A stretch of 64,000 bases of DNA from Marinagarivorans cellulosilyticus (GTDB lineage: Bacteria > Pseudomonadota > Gammaproteobacteria > Pseudomonadales > Cellvibrionaceae), in the NCBI RefSeq assembly GCF_021655555.1, contig NZ_AP023086.1:2758685-2822684 (forward strand), read 5' to 3'. The translations under genes and the position numbers were made by a program. Positions 31,351-40,308 of this stretch are shown piece after piece (within the stretch, counting starts at the first letter, position 1; each line of letters begins with the position of its first letter). The notes under the pieces were generated by a model. That model had not been told where the DNA came from. It saw nothing but the letters and a program-made list of their open reading frames with translations, and made no database searches.

Positions 31351-33087
31351 ATGATCGCAACCGACAAGCCTCAATCTAAGGGTTTTACGCCCGAGCAGCA
31401 AAAGTACCTTACTGACGTGCTGACAAAGCTTAACCTTCATCGCGCTTTCCAAGGTGGAAGCCAAAAAGATGTCCCAGAGACTTTATTTGGTACGCCCTTA
31501 GAAGATCTCTGTAAAGAGGAGATTGCAAAGTACGAAACGCACCCTCTTGATTTATGGGACAAGATTGTACAGTTTAACGATCGCAACCAAATAGCGGAAG
31601 GCATAGATCAATTTATGTTTCGCCATTTTGGAATTTTTAATGTTGAACCTAATAGCCCAGGTTACATGTGTCGCTTACGTATTCCGTCGTGCAAAATGCG
31701 CGGCGATCAATTAATGATGCTCGGCGATTTATCGGAAGATGTTGCTGGTGGTTACGCGCATGTCACCACGCGAGGAAATTTCCAGCTGCGTGAAATTGCG
31801 CCTAATCGCGTGTTGGATCTATTTGCCGGTTTGTACGACATGGGTTTGAGCTGTAAGGGTTCTGGGGCCGACAGCGCACGAAATATTACGGCGTCGCCAA
31901 CGGCAGGTTTTGATGTGTCTGAAGTGACGGATCTGCATCAATACGGCATTAAGTTGAGCCATATCATTTTAAATAACCGCGATTTAAATGGTTTGCCGCG
32001 AAAATTTAATATTTCATTCGATAATGCGGGTAGTATTTCTTGTGTTAGTGATACTAACGATATCGGTTTTGTCGCCGTCAAGGTTAAAGAAAACCCGGTT
32101 GCGGTAGAGCCAGGAATTTATTGTCGAATATTACTTGGTGGTATTACCGGTCATTACGATTTCGCTCGTGATACTGGCATTGTGTGTAAGCCCGAAGATT
32201 CTCCCGAAATTGCTGAGGCGATGCTGCGTGTTTATATTGAACATGCTGATCGTACTAATCGTAAAAAAGCCCGTTTGAAGTATGTTTTGGATGAGCATGG
32301 TTTTGATTGGTTTATTGCAAAAACGCAAGAAAAGTTAGATGCATTTGGCAATGGCGTGCAAATGATGCGCTTAAGCCAAGAGTACGATGCACCTCGTGCA
32401 GAAATTAAGCGACAAGCCCACATTGGTGTGCACCCACAAAAACAACAAGGCTTTAATTACGTAGGTATTGCATTGGAAGTGGGCAAAATGATGCCTGATC
32501 AAATGCGTGCACTTGGTAAAATCGCTCAAAGATATGGCCAAAATGATATTCGCTTAACCGTTTGGCAGAATTTATTAATTCCACATATTGCCGATGCTGA
32601 TGTAGATGCAGTTGTCGCCGAAATTGAAGCCATGGGGCTGAGTGTTAATGCTTCCTCTTTTGCTGCTGGCGCTATTGCTTGCACGGGTAAGTGGGCTTGT
32701 AAATTTGGCGGCGCTTACACTAAGAAAGACGCAACAAATCTTGTTAAGCACTTAGAGACCAAGTTCACATTGGACCAACCGATTAATATCCACTTAACGG
32801 GGTGTCACCACACTTGTGCTCAGCATTATATTGGCGACATCGGCATGATTGGCGCCGCTACAGCGGATGGTCGCGAGGGTTACAATATTGTGCTTGGTGG
32901 CGGTAGCGATACTGATATTGGTTTGGCAAAAGAGTTTTGTGGTCCTATTGCTGCCGAAGACATTAATGCGCTTGTTGAAAACGTCATCGCAAAATATTTA
33001 GAACTAAGGCAGGGCTCTGAATCCTTTTTAAGTTTTACTCGCCGACACGATATTGAAGAGTTGAAGACAGTATTGTTGGTGCAATAA
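31351..33087 (+). CDS. NirA-type siroheme nitrite/sulfite reductase
   Basis: A 578-residue hemoprotein that carries out six-electron reduction of nitrite (or sulfite) to ammonium (or sulfide). The siroheme/4Fe-4S ligands are the four cysteines C444 and C450 (CTGKWAC) and C485 and C489 (CHHTC). CTG-K-x-AC-KF resembles ferredoxin-type nitrite reductase NirA more than CysI. Two half-sites are visible, each with a ferrodoxin-like repeat (GNFQLRE near 147; NDIRLTVWQNLLIP). ATG 31351 is chosen over GTG 31342. It is followed by a CysJ-like flavoprotein and preceded by a sigma-54-like promoter, which favours a role in nitrogen assimilation. Confidence 0.85.
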   Translation: MIATDKPQSKGFTPEQQKYLTDVLTKLNLHRAFQGGSQKDVPETLFGTPLEDLCKEEIAKYETHPLDLWDKIVQFNDRNQIAEGIDQFMFRHFGIFNVEPNSPGYMCRLRIPSCKMRGDQLMMLGDLSEDVAGGYAHVTTRGNFQLREIAPNRVLDLFAGLYDMGLSCKGSGADSARNITASPTAGFDVSEVTDLHQYGIKLSHIILNNRDLNGLPRKFNISFDNAGSISCVSDTNDIGFVAVKVKENPVAVEPGIYCRILLGGITGHYDFARDTGIVCKPEDSPEIAEAMLRVYIEHADRTNRKKARLKYVLDEHGFDWFIAKTQEKLDAFGNGVQMMRLSQEYDAPRAEIKRQAHIGVHPQKQQGFNYVGIALEVGKMMPDQMRALGKIAQRYGQNDIRLTVWQNLLIPHIADADVDAVVAEIEAMGLSVNASSFAAGAIACTGKWACKFGGAYTKKDATNLVKHLETKFTLDQPINIHLTGCHHTCAQHYIGDIGMIGAATADGREGYNIVLGGGSDTDIGLAKEFCGPIAAEDINALVENVIAKYLELRQGSESFLSFTRRHDIEELKTVLLVQ

Positions 33088-33178
33088 ACGGCAGGCTTTG
33101 CCAGTAAAATTGTACGTATTGTAATTTATTCGCGGCGCTAATCATGCCCGTAAAAAGTTTGAATGACAGGTTAATAAA

Positions 33179-34936
33179 ATGAGTGAAGATACTAAGAGCG
33201 TCATCGATCAATTAGCGGCTGCCATAGGCACCACACACACCAAAGCGCCGGCGGCTTTTCTTGATGAAAGCGCCCCCTTTGAGGCAGAACAGCGCAACTG
33301 GCTAAATGGTTTATTGACCGGGCTAAACGCGATAGCCGCTGCATCGCAAGGTGATGCTGAAGAAGCCCCAGGCACGCCAATGAATATTTTGTATGGCTCG
33401 CAGTCGGGCAATGCTGAAGCCTTGAGTAAAGATTTACGAAAATTTGCTAAATCGCAGGGCTTTGAAGCTAATGTTAGTGAATTAGATGGTGTAGACCCTG
33501 CTGATTTGGCTGCTATGAGTCATGTACTTATTGTTTGCTCAACTTTTGGCGAGGGGGAGCCACCTGATAATGCGCGCTCTTTTTACGATGCTCTTATGAC
33601 TGGCGCTATAGGCGAGTTGCCGTCATCACTTAATTTCAGTGTGTGTGGCTTAGGTGATTCAAGTTACGCTTACTTCAATAAGTGTGCACAAGATCTTGAT
33701 GCCAAATTGGCAGAGCTGGGTGCAACGCGCGTTCATGATTTTGTTTCTTGCGATGTGGCCTTTGAAGATGACTATGCCGATTGGAAAAAAGCGGCCTTTG
33801 AAAGTGAAGCATTTGTAAGCGCTGCTGGCGCTGTTTCTGGTGCTGTAGAACCTGAAGAACCGGGCCCTAAATTCGATAAAAATAGTCCATTTCTGGCAAC
33901 GCTAATGGTTGCTGAGAACTTGAGCGGTGATAAGTCGGCTAAGCGCGTTAACCACATAGAAATATCATTAGCCGGTGGTACGCAGGAGCTTGATTATGCC
34001 GTGGGTGACGCTTTGGGCGTGTGGCCCACCAACTGTGCAACCGAAGTGCAAGAGCTGTTAGCGGTAACTGGGCTGAATGGCCGTGAAAGCGTTCAGCTTA
34101 AAGCAGGGCCTGCTTCTTTACGGGCGGCGCTGTTAACTAAGTTGGATATTGCGACGGTTAACGCTAAAACTTTGGAAACCTGGGGGCTTGAAGCCGGTGC
34201 TGACGACCAACAAGTTATCGATTTACTCAAGTCTTCTGATAAAGCCATTGATGCGCAAACTTTGGTTGATGGCCTGCGGCCGTTGCAGCCTCGTTTATAT
34301 TCTATTGCCTCAAGCCCTAAAGCGCACCCTGGTGAGGTTCACTTAACTGTTGGCGAAGTTCACTATGAATTGCACGGCAGCGCCCGTAAAGGTGTTGCGT
34401 CCACCTTTTTGGGTGGCCGTTTAAATGCCGGCGGTACGGTGGGTGTTTATTTGCAGCGTTCTGCGCATTTCCACATTCCGGCTAATGACGATGCCCCTTT
34501 GATTATGATTGGGCCAGGTACCGGTATTGCGCCATTTCGCGCGTTTTTAGAAGAGCGTGAAGCCCGTTCTGCTGCGGGTAAAAACTGGTTATTCTTTGGT
34601 GATCAACACGAAGCCGAAGACTTTTTATACCGCGATCAAATCAGCGCTTGGCAAGCGTCAGGGCTTTTAAATAACCTGAGTTTGGCATGGTCACGTGATA
34701 CCGCTGAAAAAATTTATGTGCAAACCTTAATTAAAAAACAAGGCGCTGAATTTTTTGCTTGGTTGGAAGAGGGTGGTTACATCTATATTTGTGGTGATGC
34801 ATCGCGTATGGCATCAGATGTTGATAAAGCGTTACGCGAAGTTATTGCTGAACACGGCGGCTTAGACGATGTGGGCACACAAGCCTACATGGATAAACTC
34901 GTTGCAGAGCACCGTTACCAGCGAGACGTGTACTAA
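33179..34936 (+). CDS. CysJ-like NADPH diflavin reductase
   Basis: A 585-residue electron-transfer subunit. The flavodoxin domain (about 62-205) has MNILYGSQSGNAEALSKDL and STFGEGEPPDNA for FMN. The FAD domain has RLYSIASSPKAHPGEVHLTV and GVASTFLGG, and the NADPH domain has IGPGTGIAPFRAFLEER and ends RYQRDVY, as in CysJ. It should pass electrons from NADPH to the upstream NirA-like hemoprotein, forming a two-subunit enzyme like CysJI. About 60 residues of Ala-rich sequence precede the flavodoxin part. The gap between the genes is 91 bases with no terminator. Confidence 0.93.
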   Translation: MSEDTKSVIDQLAAAIGTTHTKAPAAFLDESAPFEAEQRNWLNGLLTGLNAIAAASQGDAEEAPGTPMNILYGSQSGNAEALSKDLRKFAKSQGFEANVSELDGVDPADLAAMSHVLIVCSTFGEGEPPDNARSFYDALMTGAIGELPSSLNFSVCGLGDSSYAYFNKCAQDLDAKLAELGATRVHDFVSCDVAFEDDYADWKKAAFESEAFVSAAGAVSGAVEPEEPGPKFDKNSPFLATLMVAENLSGDKSAKRVNHIEISLAGGTQELDYAVGDALGVWPTNCATEVQELLAVTGLNGRESVQLKAGPASLRAALLTKLDIATVNAKTLETWGLEAGADDQQVIDLLKSSDKAIDAQTLVDGLRPLQPRLYSIASSPKAHPGEVHLTVGEVHYELHGSARKGVASTFLGGRLNAGGTVGVYLQRSAHFHIPANDDAPLIMIGPGTGIAPFRAFLEEREARSAAGKNWLFFGDQHEAEDFLYRDQISAWQASGLLNNLSLAWSRDTAEKIYVQTLIKKQGAEFFAWLEEGGYIYICGDASRMASDVDKALREVIAEHGGLDDVGTQAYMDKLVAEHRYQRDVY

Positions 34937-34960
34937 TTCCATTACAGGACATCTCTAAAA

Positions 34961-35062
34961 ATGTACTTTTTCCGTGATAGCGGCTTACTGGATGGAGGAA
35001 ATGCAGAAAGTTGTCAGGAGCAACTTCTGTCCTTGCTCTCACAAAAAAATTACTATTTTTAG
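34961..35062 (+). CDS. Possible 33-residue protein after the flavoprotein gene
   Basis: An ATG frame 24 bases after the flavoprotein stop, with AGGA about 11 bases upstream and an end just before the operon terminator. The sequence begins MYFFRDSGLLDGGNAESC and has no recognised motif. It could be chance; conservation beside the reductase genes in relatives would decide. Confidence 0.25.
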   Translation: MYFFRDSGLLDGGNAESCQEQLLSLLSQKNYYF

Positions 35063-35095
35063 AAGTGCCTTACAGTAAATAAAATAGTTTTAAAT

Positions 35096-35130
35096 AAAAA
35101 AGCCCAAGTATAAAAACTTGGGCTTTTTTG
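35096..35130. terminator. Bidirectional terminator after the reductase operon
   Basis: AGCCCAAGT pairs with ACTTGGGCT around a 6-base loop, with A-rich and T-rich flanks on both sides. It ends the rightward reductase operon and the leftward rdgB transcript. Confidence 0.92.
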
Positions 35131-35152
35131 TGTTTAAGCTGAAACCTATGGC

Positions 35153-35752
35153 TTAAGCCGCCGGATTTTGCAGGGCTTCTATGAGCAATTTAAGGGCTTT
35201 GCCGCGGTGACTGATTTTATTCTTTTCGTTTTTATCTAGTTGAGCCGCCGCCATATTGTGGCTTGGGACCCAAAATATTGGGTCGTATCCGAAACCGCCA
35301 TTACCTTCTGGTTCCACCAATATTTCGCCTTCCCAGCTGCCTTGGCATATGAGTGGCGTGGGGTCTTGCGCGTGGCGCATAAACACTAATACACATTGGT
35401 AGCGTGCGCTGCGCTTGCCTTTTGGGGTGTTTTCAAGCGCTTTTAACAGTGCGGCGTTATTATTGCTGTCATTGGCATCGGGGCCGGCATAGCGTGCAGA
35501 GTAAATGCCTGGGGCGCCATTTAGCGCATCAACCTCAATGCCGGAATCATCGGCTAGCGCCGGCAGCCCGCTAACCTCACAGGCGTTGCGGGCTTTGATG
35601 ATGGCGTTTTCGACAAAGCTCAAGCCATCTTCTATGGCTTCGGGGACGTTGTATGCACTTTGAGCTTTAACATCAAACCCTAAGGTACCTAGTAGATCGT
35701 TAAACTCACGCAATTTGCCCGCATTACCGCTGGCTAATACCAGTGTTTGCAT
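35153..35752 (-). CDS. rdgB: XTP/dITP pyrophosphatase (RdgB/HAM1)
   Basis: The enzyme removes non-canonical purine nucleotides (dITP, XTP) from the pool by hydrolysis to the monophosphate. Family motifs are complete: LVLASGNAGKLREFNDLL at the N-terminus, ALADDSGIEVDALNGAPGIYSARYAG near residues 65-90, and GGFGYDPIFWVP near 150. Length (199 residues) is normal. It follows the DUF4426 gene by 5 bases on the same strand, a pairing also seen in pseudomonads, where metX and metW precede them; metXW are not here. It ends before a bidirectional terminator. Confidence 0.96.
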   Translation of the reverse strand: MQTLVLASGNAGKLREFNDLLGTLGFDVKAQSAYNVPEAIEDGLSFVENAIIKARNACEVSGLPALADDSGIEVDALNGAPGIYSARYAGPDANDSNNNAALLKALENTPKGKRSARYQCVLVFMRHAQDPTPLICQGSWEGEILVEPEGNGGFGYDPIFWVPSHNMAAAQLDKNEKNKISHRGKALKLLIEALQNPAA

Positions 35753-35757
35753 TTCAG

Positions 35758-36210
35758 TTACTCCACATAAAGCTTGCGAGTGAATTTTAATGTAAAGGGG
35801 GTGGTATTTTCGGGAGTAATTGTAATAACAAAGTTAAATACTTCTTCGTTAGTAATACGCAATGCCCCAATACTGTACACCGCATGTGGCTCTTTAATGG
35901 TTTTAAAGGCGATTACTTTTTTTTGTTGCATTAGGTTTTGTGCGTAGCCATCGAGCTTGGCATCGATAGACTTTCCGTTTTTGTCTTGGACGGTAATATT
36001 TAACAGTGTTTGATCTTTTGCGCGCACTAGATCGTATGCTGCGGCAATATCAGGTAATAAAAATGTACTGTTAAATGCGCTGTAATGGACGGTGTAGTCG
36101 CCAAAAACAGCAGTGCTATCTTGGTTTAGCTCGCCAGCATAGGTTTTAAGCGATAGTGCGTTTAAAACTAAAATAAGGCTGAAAGTTACCCCTAAAGGAA
36201 TGTGTCGCAT
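35758..36210 (-). CDS. DUF4426 periplasmic protein
   Basis: A 150-residue exported protein of the DUF4426 family. Residues 1-25 look like a signal peptide (VTFSLILVLNALSLKTYA), and the mature part is a beta-rich domain (DYTVHYSAFNSTFLLPDIAAAYDL near 38-60). Function is unknown; the gene is commonly found next to rdgB in gammaproteobacteria, and here its stop is 5 bases from the rdgB ATG, so the two are surely co-transcribed. No lipobox is visible. It starts about 40 bases after trmA on the same strand. Confidence 0.85.
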   Translation of the reverse strand: MRHIPLGVTFSLILVLNALSLKTYAGELNQDSTAVFGDYTVHYSAFNSTFLLPDIAAAYDLVRAKDQTLLNITVQDKNGKSIDAKLDGYAQNLMQQKKVIAFKTIKEPHAVYSIGALRITNEEVFNFVITITPENTTPFTLKFTRKLYVE

Positions 36211-36249
36211 GATGATTATTTCCGTTTGTTTAGGTTTCTGTCTAGGTGA

Positions 36250-37341
36250 TTAAAGCTTTTCTAGTATTACGCCACATTCACGATGATGGGTGAATGGGAA
36301 TTGATCAAATAAAGCAAAATCAGAAATAGTATGTGTTTTTGATAGCTCTTTTAAATTGTCGTAAAGGGTATCTGGGTTGCAAGAGATATACACGATGCGC
36401 TCAAAGCGTTTGATGAGTGCAAGTGTGCCGTCATCTAAGCCCGCACGAGGTGGGTCGACCAGTACCGTGGAGAAGTTATAACTGCCTAAATCTAGGTGTT
36501 CTAAGCGTCTAAATGCGCGAACGCCTTCAAGCGCTTGGGTAAACTCTTCGCTAGACAGGCGGGCAAACTCAATATTGTTAATGCCATTGTGTGCCATATT
36601 TCTTTTGGCTGAATCGACACTACTTTTGGCTATCTCGGTTGCTAATACCCGTTCGAAGTTTTGTGACAAAGGTAAGGTGAAGTTGCCATTGCCACAATAA
36701 AGCTCGAGTAAGTCGCCGCCATTGCTTTGGGTGTTTTTATATGCCCAGCTGAGCATATCTGCGCAAATGCTGGCATTGGGTTGGGTGAAGCTGGCTTCTA
36801 TATGTTCATATGTAAAAGCACGGCCGTCCACATCTAGCGTTTCGGTTACCCAGTTTCTAGAAAGAATACGCTTTTGTTTGCGCGCACGCCCCATTAACTG
36901 GCAGCCTAATGTAGCCGCTAGCTGTTCAGCTTGCTGTTGCCAGTTGTCGCATAGGCTTTTGTGATAAATCAACGTGATCAAGCAGTCGCCAGTGGTGGTT
37001 GATAAAAATTCGCACTGGAATAATTTGCGACGAAGCAGCTCACTTTTATTGAGTGCATCCAATAATTTAGGCATCAGCTGATTAATGGTTTCACTGGCGG
37101 CGGGGAAATCATTAATGATGTAAGTTTGTTTTGGCGTGCCGGGCTTGAACATCGCATAGTCGCAACGCCCGTCAGAATGCCATATTTTAAATTCTGCGCG
37201 CATCCGATAATGCGTTGCCGGCGAAGGATATACGCTAAGGGTTGGTGGTGAAAACTCGGCAAACTGTGTTTGAGTTTGCTGTTGTTTTTCGGCTAATTGC
37301 TGGGCGTATGCGGTGGCAGAGTAGTCGGTAATTTCGGTCAT
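36250..37341 (-). CDS. trmA: tRNA (uracil-54-C5)-methyltransferase
   Basis: TrmA forms ribothymidine at position 54 of the T-loop of tRNAs. The SAM-binding motif LLELYCGNGNFTLPLS lies near residue 212, DPPRAGLDDGTL near 297, and the catalytic Cys is in VYISCNPDTL near 320. The final EKL and the N-terminal YAQQLAEKQ are typical. ATG 37341 (Met-Thr-Glu-Ile) gives 363 residues and aligns with the E. coli start; an upstream frame would add 11 unlikely residues. It does not carry the Cys cluster of RlmD, so rRNA methylation is less likely. Confidence 0.95.
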   Translation of the reverse strand: MTEITDYSATAYAQQLAEKQQQTQTQFAEFSPPTLSVYPSPATHYRMRAEFKIWHSDGRCDYAMFKPGTPKQTYIINDFPAASETINQLMPKLLDALNKSELLRRKLFQCEFLSTTTGDCLITLIYHKSLCDNWQQQAEQLAATLGCQLMGRARKQKRILSRNWVTETLDVDGRAFTYEHIEASFTQPNASICADMLSWAYKNTQSNGGDLLELYCGNGNFTLPLSQNFERVLATEIAKSSVDSAKRNMAHNGINNIEFARLSSEEFTQALEGVRAFRRLEHLDLGSYNFSTVLVDPPRAGLDDGTLALIKRFERIVYISCNPDTLYDNLKELSKTHTISDFALFDQFPFTHHRECGVILEKL

Positions 37342-37432
37342 TGGTAGGTCGCGATCAAAGGCTTCCCTTGGCAACTGAATTAACCGTTGCTGGGGAAGCG
37401 AGGTTGCCTAAAAAGGTGGCGCTGGGTTTAGA

Positions 37433-38101
37433 TCATTCGAGCGTGAAGGGGTTAAAATCTTCGCGAATAATGGGCCAGCCACCAAGCTCCTGCCATTTAT
37501 TAACAATCATGCAGAATAGCTCAGCTGTTTTTTGCGCATCGTAAGCGGCGCTGTGTGCTTCGCGGTTTGAAAAATCAATGCCGGCGATTTGGCAGGTTTT
37601 GGCCAAAACGGTATGGCCAAAGGCTAAGCCTGATAGGGTGGCAGTATCAAAGCACGAAAACGGATGGAATGGGTTGCGCTTTACAGCGCAGCGCTCGGCG
37701 GCAGCGTGTACGAAACCCAGGTCAAAGTGTGCGTTGTGGCCCACCATAATGGCGCGCTTGCAATCGTACTGTTTGATTTTTTTGCGAATCGCCGAAAAAA
37801 CATCATTCATGGCTTGGTCTTCTGGTACGGCGCCACGCAGCTCGCAATCCACTTTAATGCCGGTAAAGTCCAAGGCGGATTGTTCAATGTTAGCGCCTTC
37901 GAAGGGCTCTACGTTGAACTCGATAGTTGCGCCTGGGGTAATAATGCCATCGTCGTCCATGTCTAGCATTACAGCCGCAATTTCCAGAAGCGCATCGGTT
38001 TTGGCGTTAAACCCGCCAGTTTCTACATCGATAATAACAGGTAGATATCCGCGAAAGCGGGAGGCAAATACCGTAGTTTCGTTTGCTTCAGTGTCGCTCA
38101 C
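37433..38101 (-). CDS. rnt: Ribonuclease T
   Basis: RNase T trims the 3' ends of tRNAs and other small RNAs as a DEDD-type exonuclease. The catalytic residues are visible: Asp and Glu in VIIDVETGGFNAK, Asp in GHNAHFDLGFVHAA, and His and Asp in REAHSAAYDAQKTAEL. The GTG start at 38101 has AAGGAT about 7 bases upstream. Length (222 residues) is close to E. coli. It lies directly after pyrC on the same strand, the same pair and order as in Pseudomonas, where motY also adjoins. Confidence 0.96.
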   Translation of the reverse strand: MSDTEANETTVFASRFRGYLPVIIDVETGGFNAKTDALLEIAAVMLDMDDDGIITPGATIEFNVEPFEGANIEQSALDFTGIKVDCELRGAVPEDQAMNDVFSAIRKKIKQYDCKRAIMVGHNAHFDLGFVHAAAERCAVKRNPFHPFSCFDTATLSGLAFGHTVLAKTCQIAGIDFSNREAHSAAYDAQKTAELFCMIVNKWQELGGWPIIREDFNPFTLE

Positions 38102-38134
38102 CGATAATCCTTAGCTTTAAATGAGTCAATAAAT

Positions 38135-39166
38135 TTAGGCTTGCAGCGCCCAGTTTAGAGTTTGCCCTGCAAGCAAGGGGGTAAGTGTGCTATCGCCTAA
38201 GCTTAGCTGCTCCGGTTGCTGCCAGGGCTGTTTGATTAGCGTTACAGTATGGCTATTGCGCGGCAAACCGTAAAAGTCGGGCCCGTAGTAGCTAGCAAAG
38301 CCCTCTAGTTTATCTAGCGCGTTGGCGTCTTCGAAGGCTTGCGCATATAGCGATAGAGCGGCATTGGCGGTATAGGCGCCAGCGCAGCCGCAGGCGGCCT
38401 CTTTTTTGTGTGTTGCATGTGGCGCTGAATCGGTGCCGAGGAAGAACTTTGCATTGCCACTGGTTGCAGCCTGAATAAGCGCTTGTTGATGGTCGCCGCG
38501 CTTGAGTATGGGCAGGCAGTAATAATGCGGGCGAATGCCGCCGGCCAACATATGATTACGGTTAAATAAAAGGTGGTGCGCGGTAATCGTTGCTGCAATA
38601 TTGCTATCTTGCGCCTTTACAAAGTCCACAGCATTTGCGGTAGTAATATGCTCTAGCACTACCTTCAAACCACTAACGCTTTTTAGAAGTGGCGCTAGGG
38701 TACGTTCTATAAAAACGGCTTCTCGATCAAAAATATCAATGTGGTTGTCGGTAACTTCACCGTGCACTAGCAGCTTAACGTCCTGCTCGGCCATGGCGGC
38801 TAATACAGGGTACAGCTTTTGAACATCGGTTACGCCGGAGTCTGAGTTAGTCGTTGCCCCGGCAGGGTATAGCTTACAGGCCACAACGCCGGCAGCCTTA
38901 GCGGCTTTAATATCGTCGGTTGTGGTGTTATCTGTTAGGTATAAAACCATTAAAGGCTCAAATGCTTTGCCTTCAGGCACGTGCGCCTGTATGCGTGCTT
39001 TGTAAGCCATTGCCTGTTGTGCATTCATAACAGGAGGCACTAAGTTGGGCATGATAATCGCGCGGGCGAACTGCTGAGCGGCGTCGCCGACGGTGCGCTC
39101 TAGCGCCTCGGCATCGCGCAAGTGAATGTGCCAGTCATCAGGTGCGGTAATGGTGATTGATTGCAT
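38135..39166 (-). CDS. pyrC: Dihydroorotase
   Basis: PyrC closes carbamoyl-aspartate to dihydroorotate in pyrimidine synthesis. Zinc-site residues are visible: His pair in DDWHIHLRD near residue 13, the carbamylated Lys in VVACKLYPAGATTNSDSGV near 102, His residues in LLVHGEV and VLEHITT, and the Asp in FLGTDSAPH. Length (343 residues) fits the type-II bacterial enzyme. No AGGAG-type site precedes the ATG on its own strand (the leader is pyrimidine-rich), which is unusual for this window. It diverges from motY and is followed by rnt. Confidence 0.96.
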   Translation of the reverse strand: MQSITITAPDDWHIHLRDAEALERTVGDAAQQFARAIIMPNLVPPVMNAQQAMAYKARIQAHVPEGKAFEPLMVLYLTDNTTTDDIKAAKAAGVVACKLYPAGATTNSDSGVTDVQKLYPVLAAMAEQDVKLLVHGEVTDNHIDIFDREAVFIERTLAPLLKSVSGLKVVLEHITTANAVDFVKAQDSNIAATITAHHLLFNRNHMLAGGIRPHYYCLPILKRGDHQQALIQAATSGNAKFFLGTDSAPHATHKKEAACGCAGAYTANAALSLYAQAFEDANALDKLEGFASYYGPDFYGLPRNSHTVTLIKQPWQQPEQLSLGDSTLTPLLAGQTLNWALQA

Positions 39167-39304
39167 AAAAAGGAGAAACTCGTTTTACTCAAATCGCCAA
39201 TGCAAGTAAGGCGATGCGCCGGTTATAGAGGCTCTACACTAAAGTATCGCTCGATAAAGGGCTTAAATTAATGGAAAGAGGCGCATGCTACCGCAAATCT
39301 ACTT

Positions 39305-39331
39305 TAAAGCACAGGCGATACTCGCCGATAA
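39305..39331 (+). promoter_or_regulatory. Flagellar sigma-28 (FliA) promoter of motY
   Basis: TAAAG (39305-39309) and GCCGATAA (39324-39331) are separated by 14 bases, exactly the FliA pattern TAAAGTTT-N11-GCCGATAA. Transcription should begin near 39338, so translation must start downstream of that point. Confidence 0.85.
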
Positions 39332-39361
39332 CCTGACATGAAGATACTTGTAGGCGATTTT

Positions 39362-40288
39362 ATGCAGTGGGTCAGTGAAAAGGTTCGATATCGGTGGGCC
39401 GTGGTGGTGTTAACGCTTTTGTCTGCGTGTACTTTGGCATCGCAAGGAGCTTATGCCTTCAGCTATACCAATGGCATAGAGGAAAGCAGCTGGCGTTTTG
39501 ATGGTTCGGTCTTTGAGTGCAGCCTAACGCATAATGTGCCTTTTTATGGCGAAGCGGTGTTCAAAACCCGAGCGGGAGAAGCGGCCAAGTTTACGCTTGT
39601 CCCTCTTGCGGAGCGCCTGAAAACAGGCCAAGCATCGCTTATCCTTCAGCCCCCGGCATGGCGGCACAATTTACGCCCTATCGATTTAGGCTACGTACCC
39701 GTTAAGCGCGGGGAGGAGCCTGTCGTTCTTGGTGATGATCTAGCCGAGCGTTTGCTAGCAGAGCTGAATACTGGTTATGAAATGGAGTTAACGCGGATGC
39801 CGTGGTACGGCGCCGAGCAAAGCAGCCGTGTGCACGTTAGCCCAATTGGGTTTCGCGATGCCTATAGGCGCTATTTGGGGTGTTTAGGTGATTTGCTGCC
39901 GGCCAATTTTGATCAAATTCGACGTACCGCGATTTACTTTGGATCGGCGTTATTTGAGCCGTTGCCACCGGATCAGCGCCGTAAACTCGATAACATCGTG
40001 CGTTACTGTGAAGCAGACCCATCGGTGACGGAGTTTTACATTGATGGTCACACCGACAGTGTAGGTACGCGGGCTGATAACTATGCGCTATCAGAGAATC
40101 GCGCGAAAGAAGTTACCAAGTATCTAGTGAGTAAAGGTCTACCTGAAGAGCGCATTAAAGTGCGTTGGCATGGTGAACGTTATCCAACTGTTCACAATAC
40201 AACTGTTGCAGGGCGGGCCAAAAACAGGCGCGTTACGATTCGCTTGGAGCGAGACCCTGCACTAATACCTAACGTAATGGAGATGTAA
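39362..40288 (+). CDS. motY: Flagellar motor stator-ring protein MotY
   Basis: MotY forms the T-ring around the flagellar motor and helps hold the stators. A signal peptide covers about residues 1-32 (ends QGAYA). The N-terminal motor-binding domain follows (FSYTNGIEESSWRFDGSVFEC), then an OmpA-like peptidoglycan-binding domain (YIDGHTDSVGTRADNYALS, RVTIRLERD) at the C-terminus. ATG 39362 is chosen because a sigma-28 promoter would place the transcript start at the upstream ATG 39338, and AGG lies 7 bases before 39362. The position beside pyrC and rnt is as in Pseudomonas. The only flagellar gene in this window. Confidence 0.93.
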   Translation: MQWVSEKVRYRWAVVVLTLLSACTLASQGAYAFSYTNGIEESSWRFDGSVFECSLTHNVPFYGEAVFKTRAGEAAKFTLVPLAERLKTGQASLILQPPAWRHNLRPIDLGYVPVKRGEEPVVLGDDLAERLLAELNTGYEMELTRMPWYGAEQSSRVHVSPIGFRDAYRRYLGCLGDLLPANFDQIRRTAIYFGSALFEPLPPDQRRKLDNIVRYCEADPSVTEFYIDGHTDSVGTRADNYALSENRAKEVTKYLVSKGLPEERIKVRWHGERYPTVHNTTVAGRAKNRRVTIRLERDPALIPNVMEM

Positions 40289-40308
40289 CTGGAACCTTGG
40301 TGCCAGTT
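40287..40308. terminator. Weak hairpin between convergent motY and small gene
   Basis: AACTGG and CCAGTT flank an inner ACC/GGT pairing with one mismatch. It overlaps both stop codons. There is no T-run, so termination is uncertain. Confidence 0.35.

Noticed and set aside
39338..39340. Upstream ATG as the motY start
   Set aside because: It coincides with the transcription start predicted from the sigma-28 promoter, so no leader would remain for ribosome binding.
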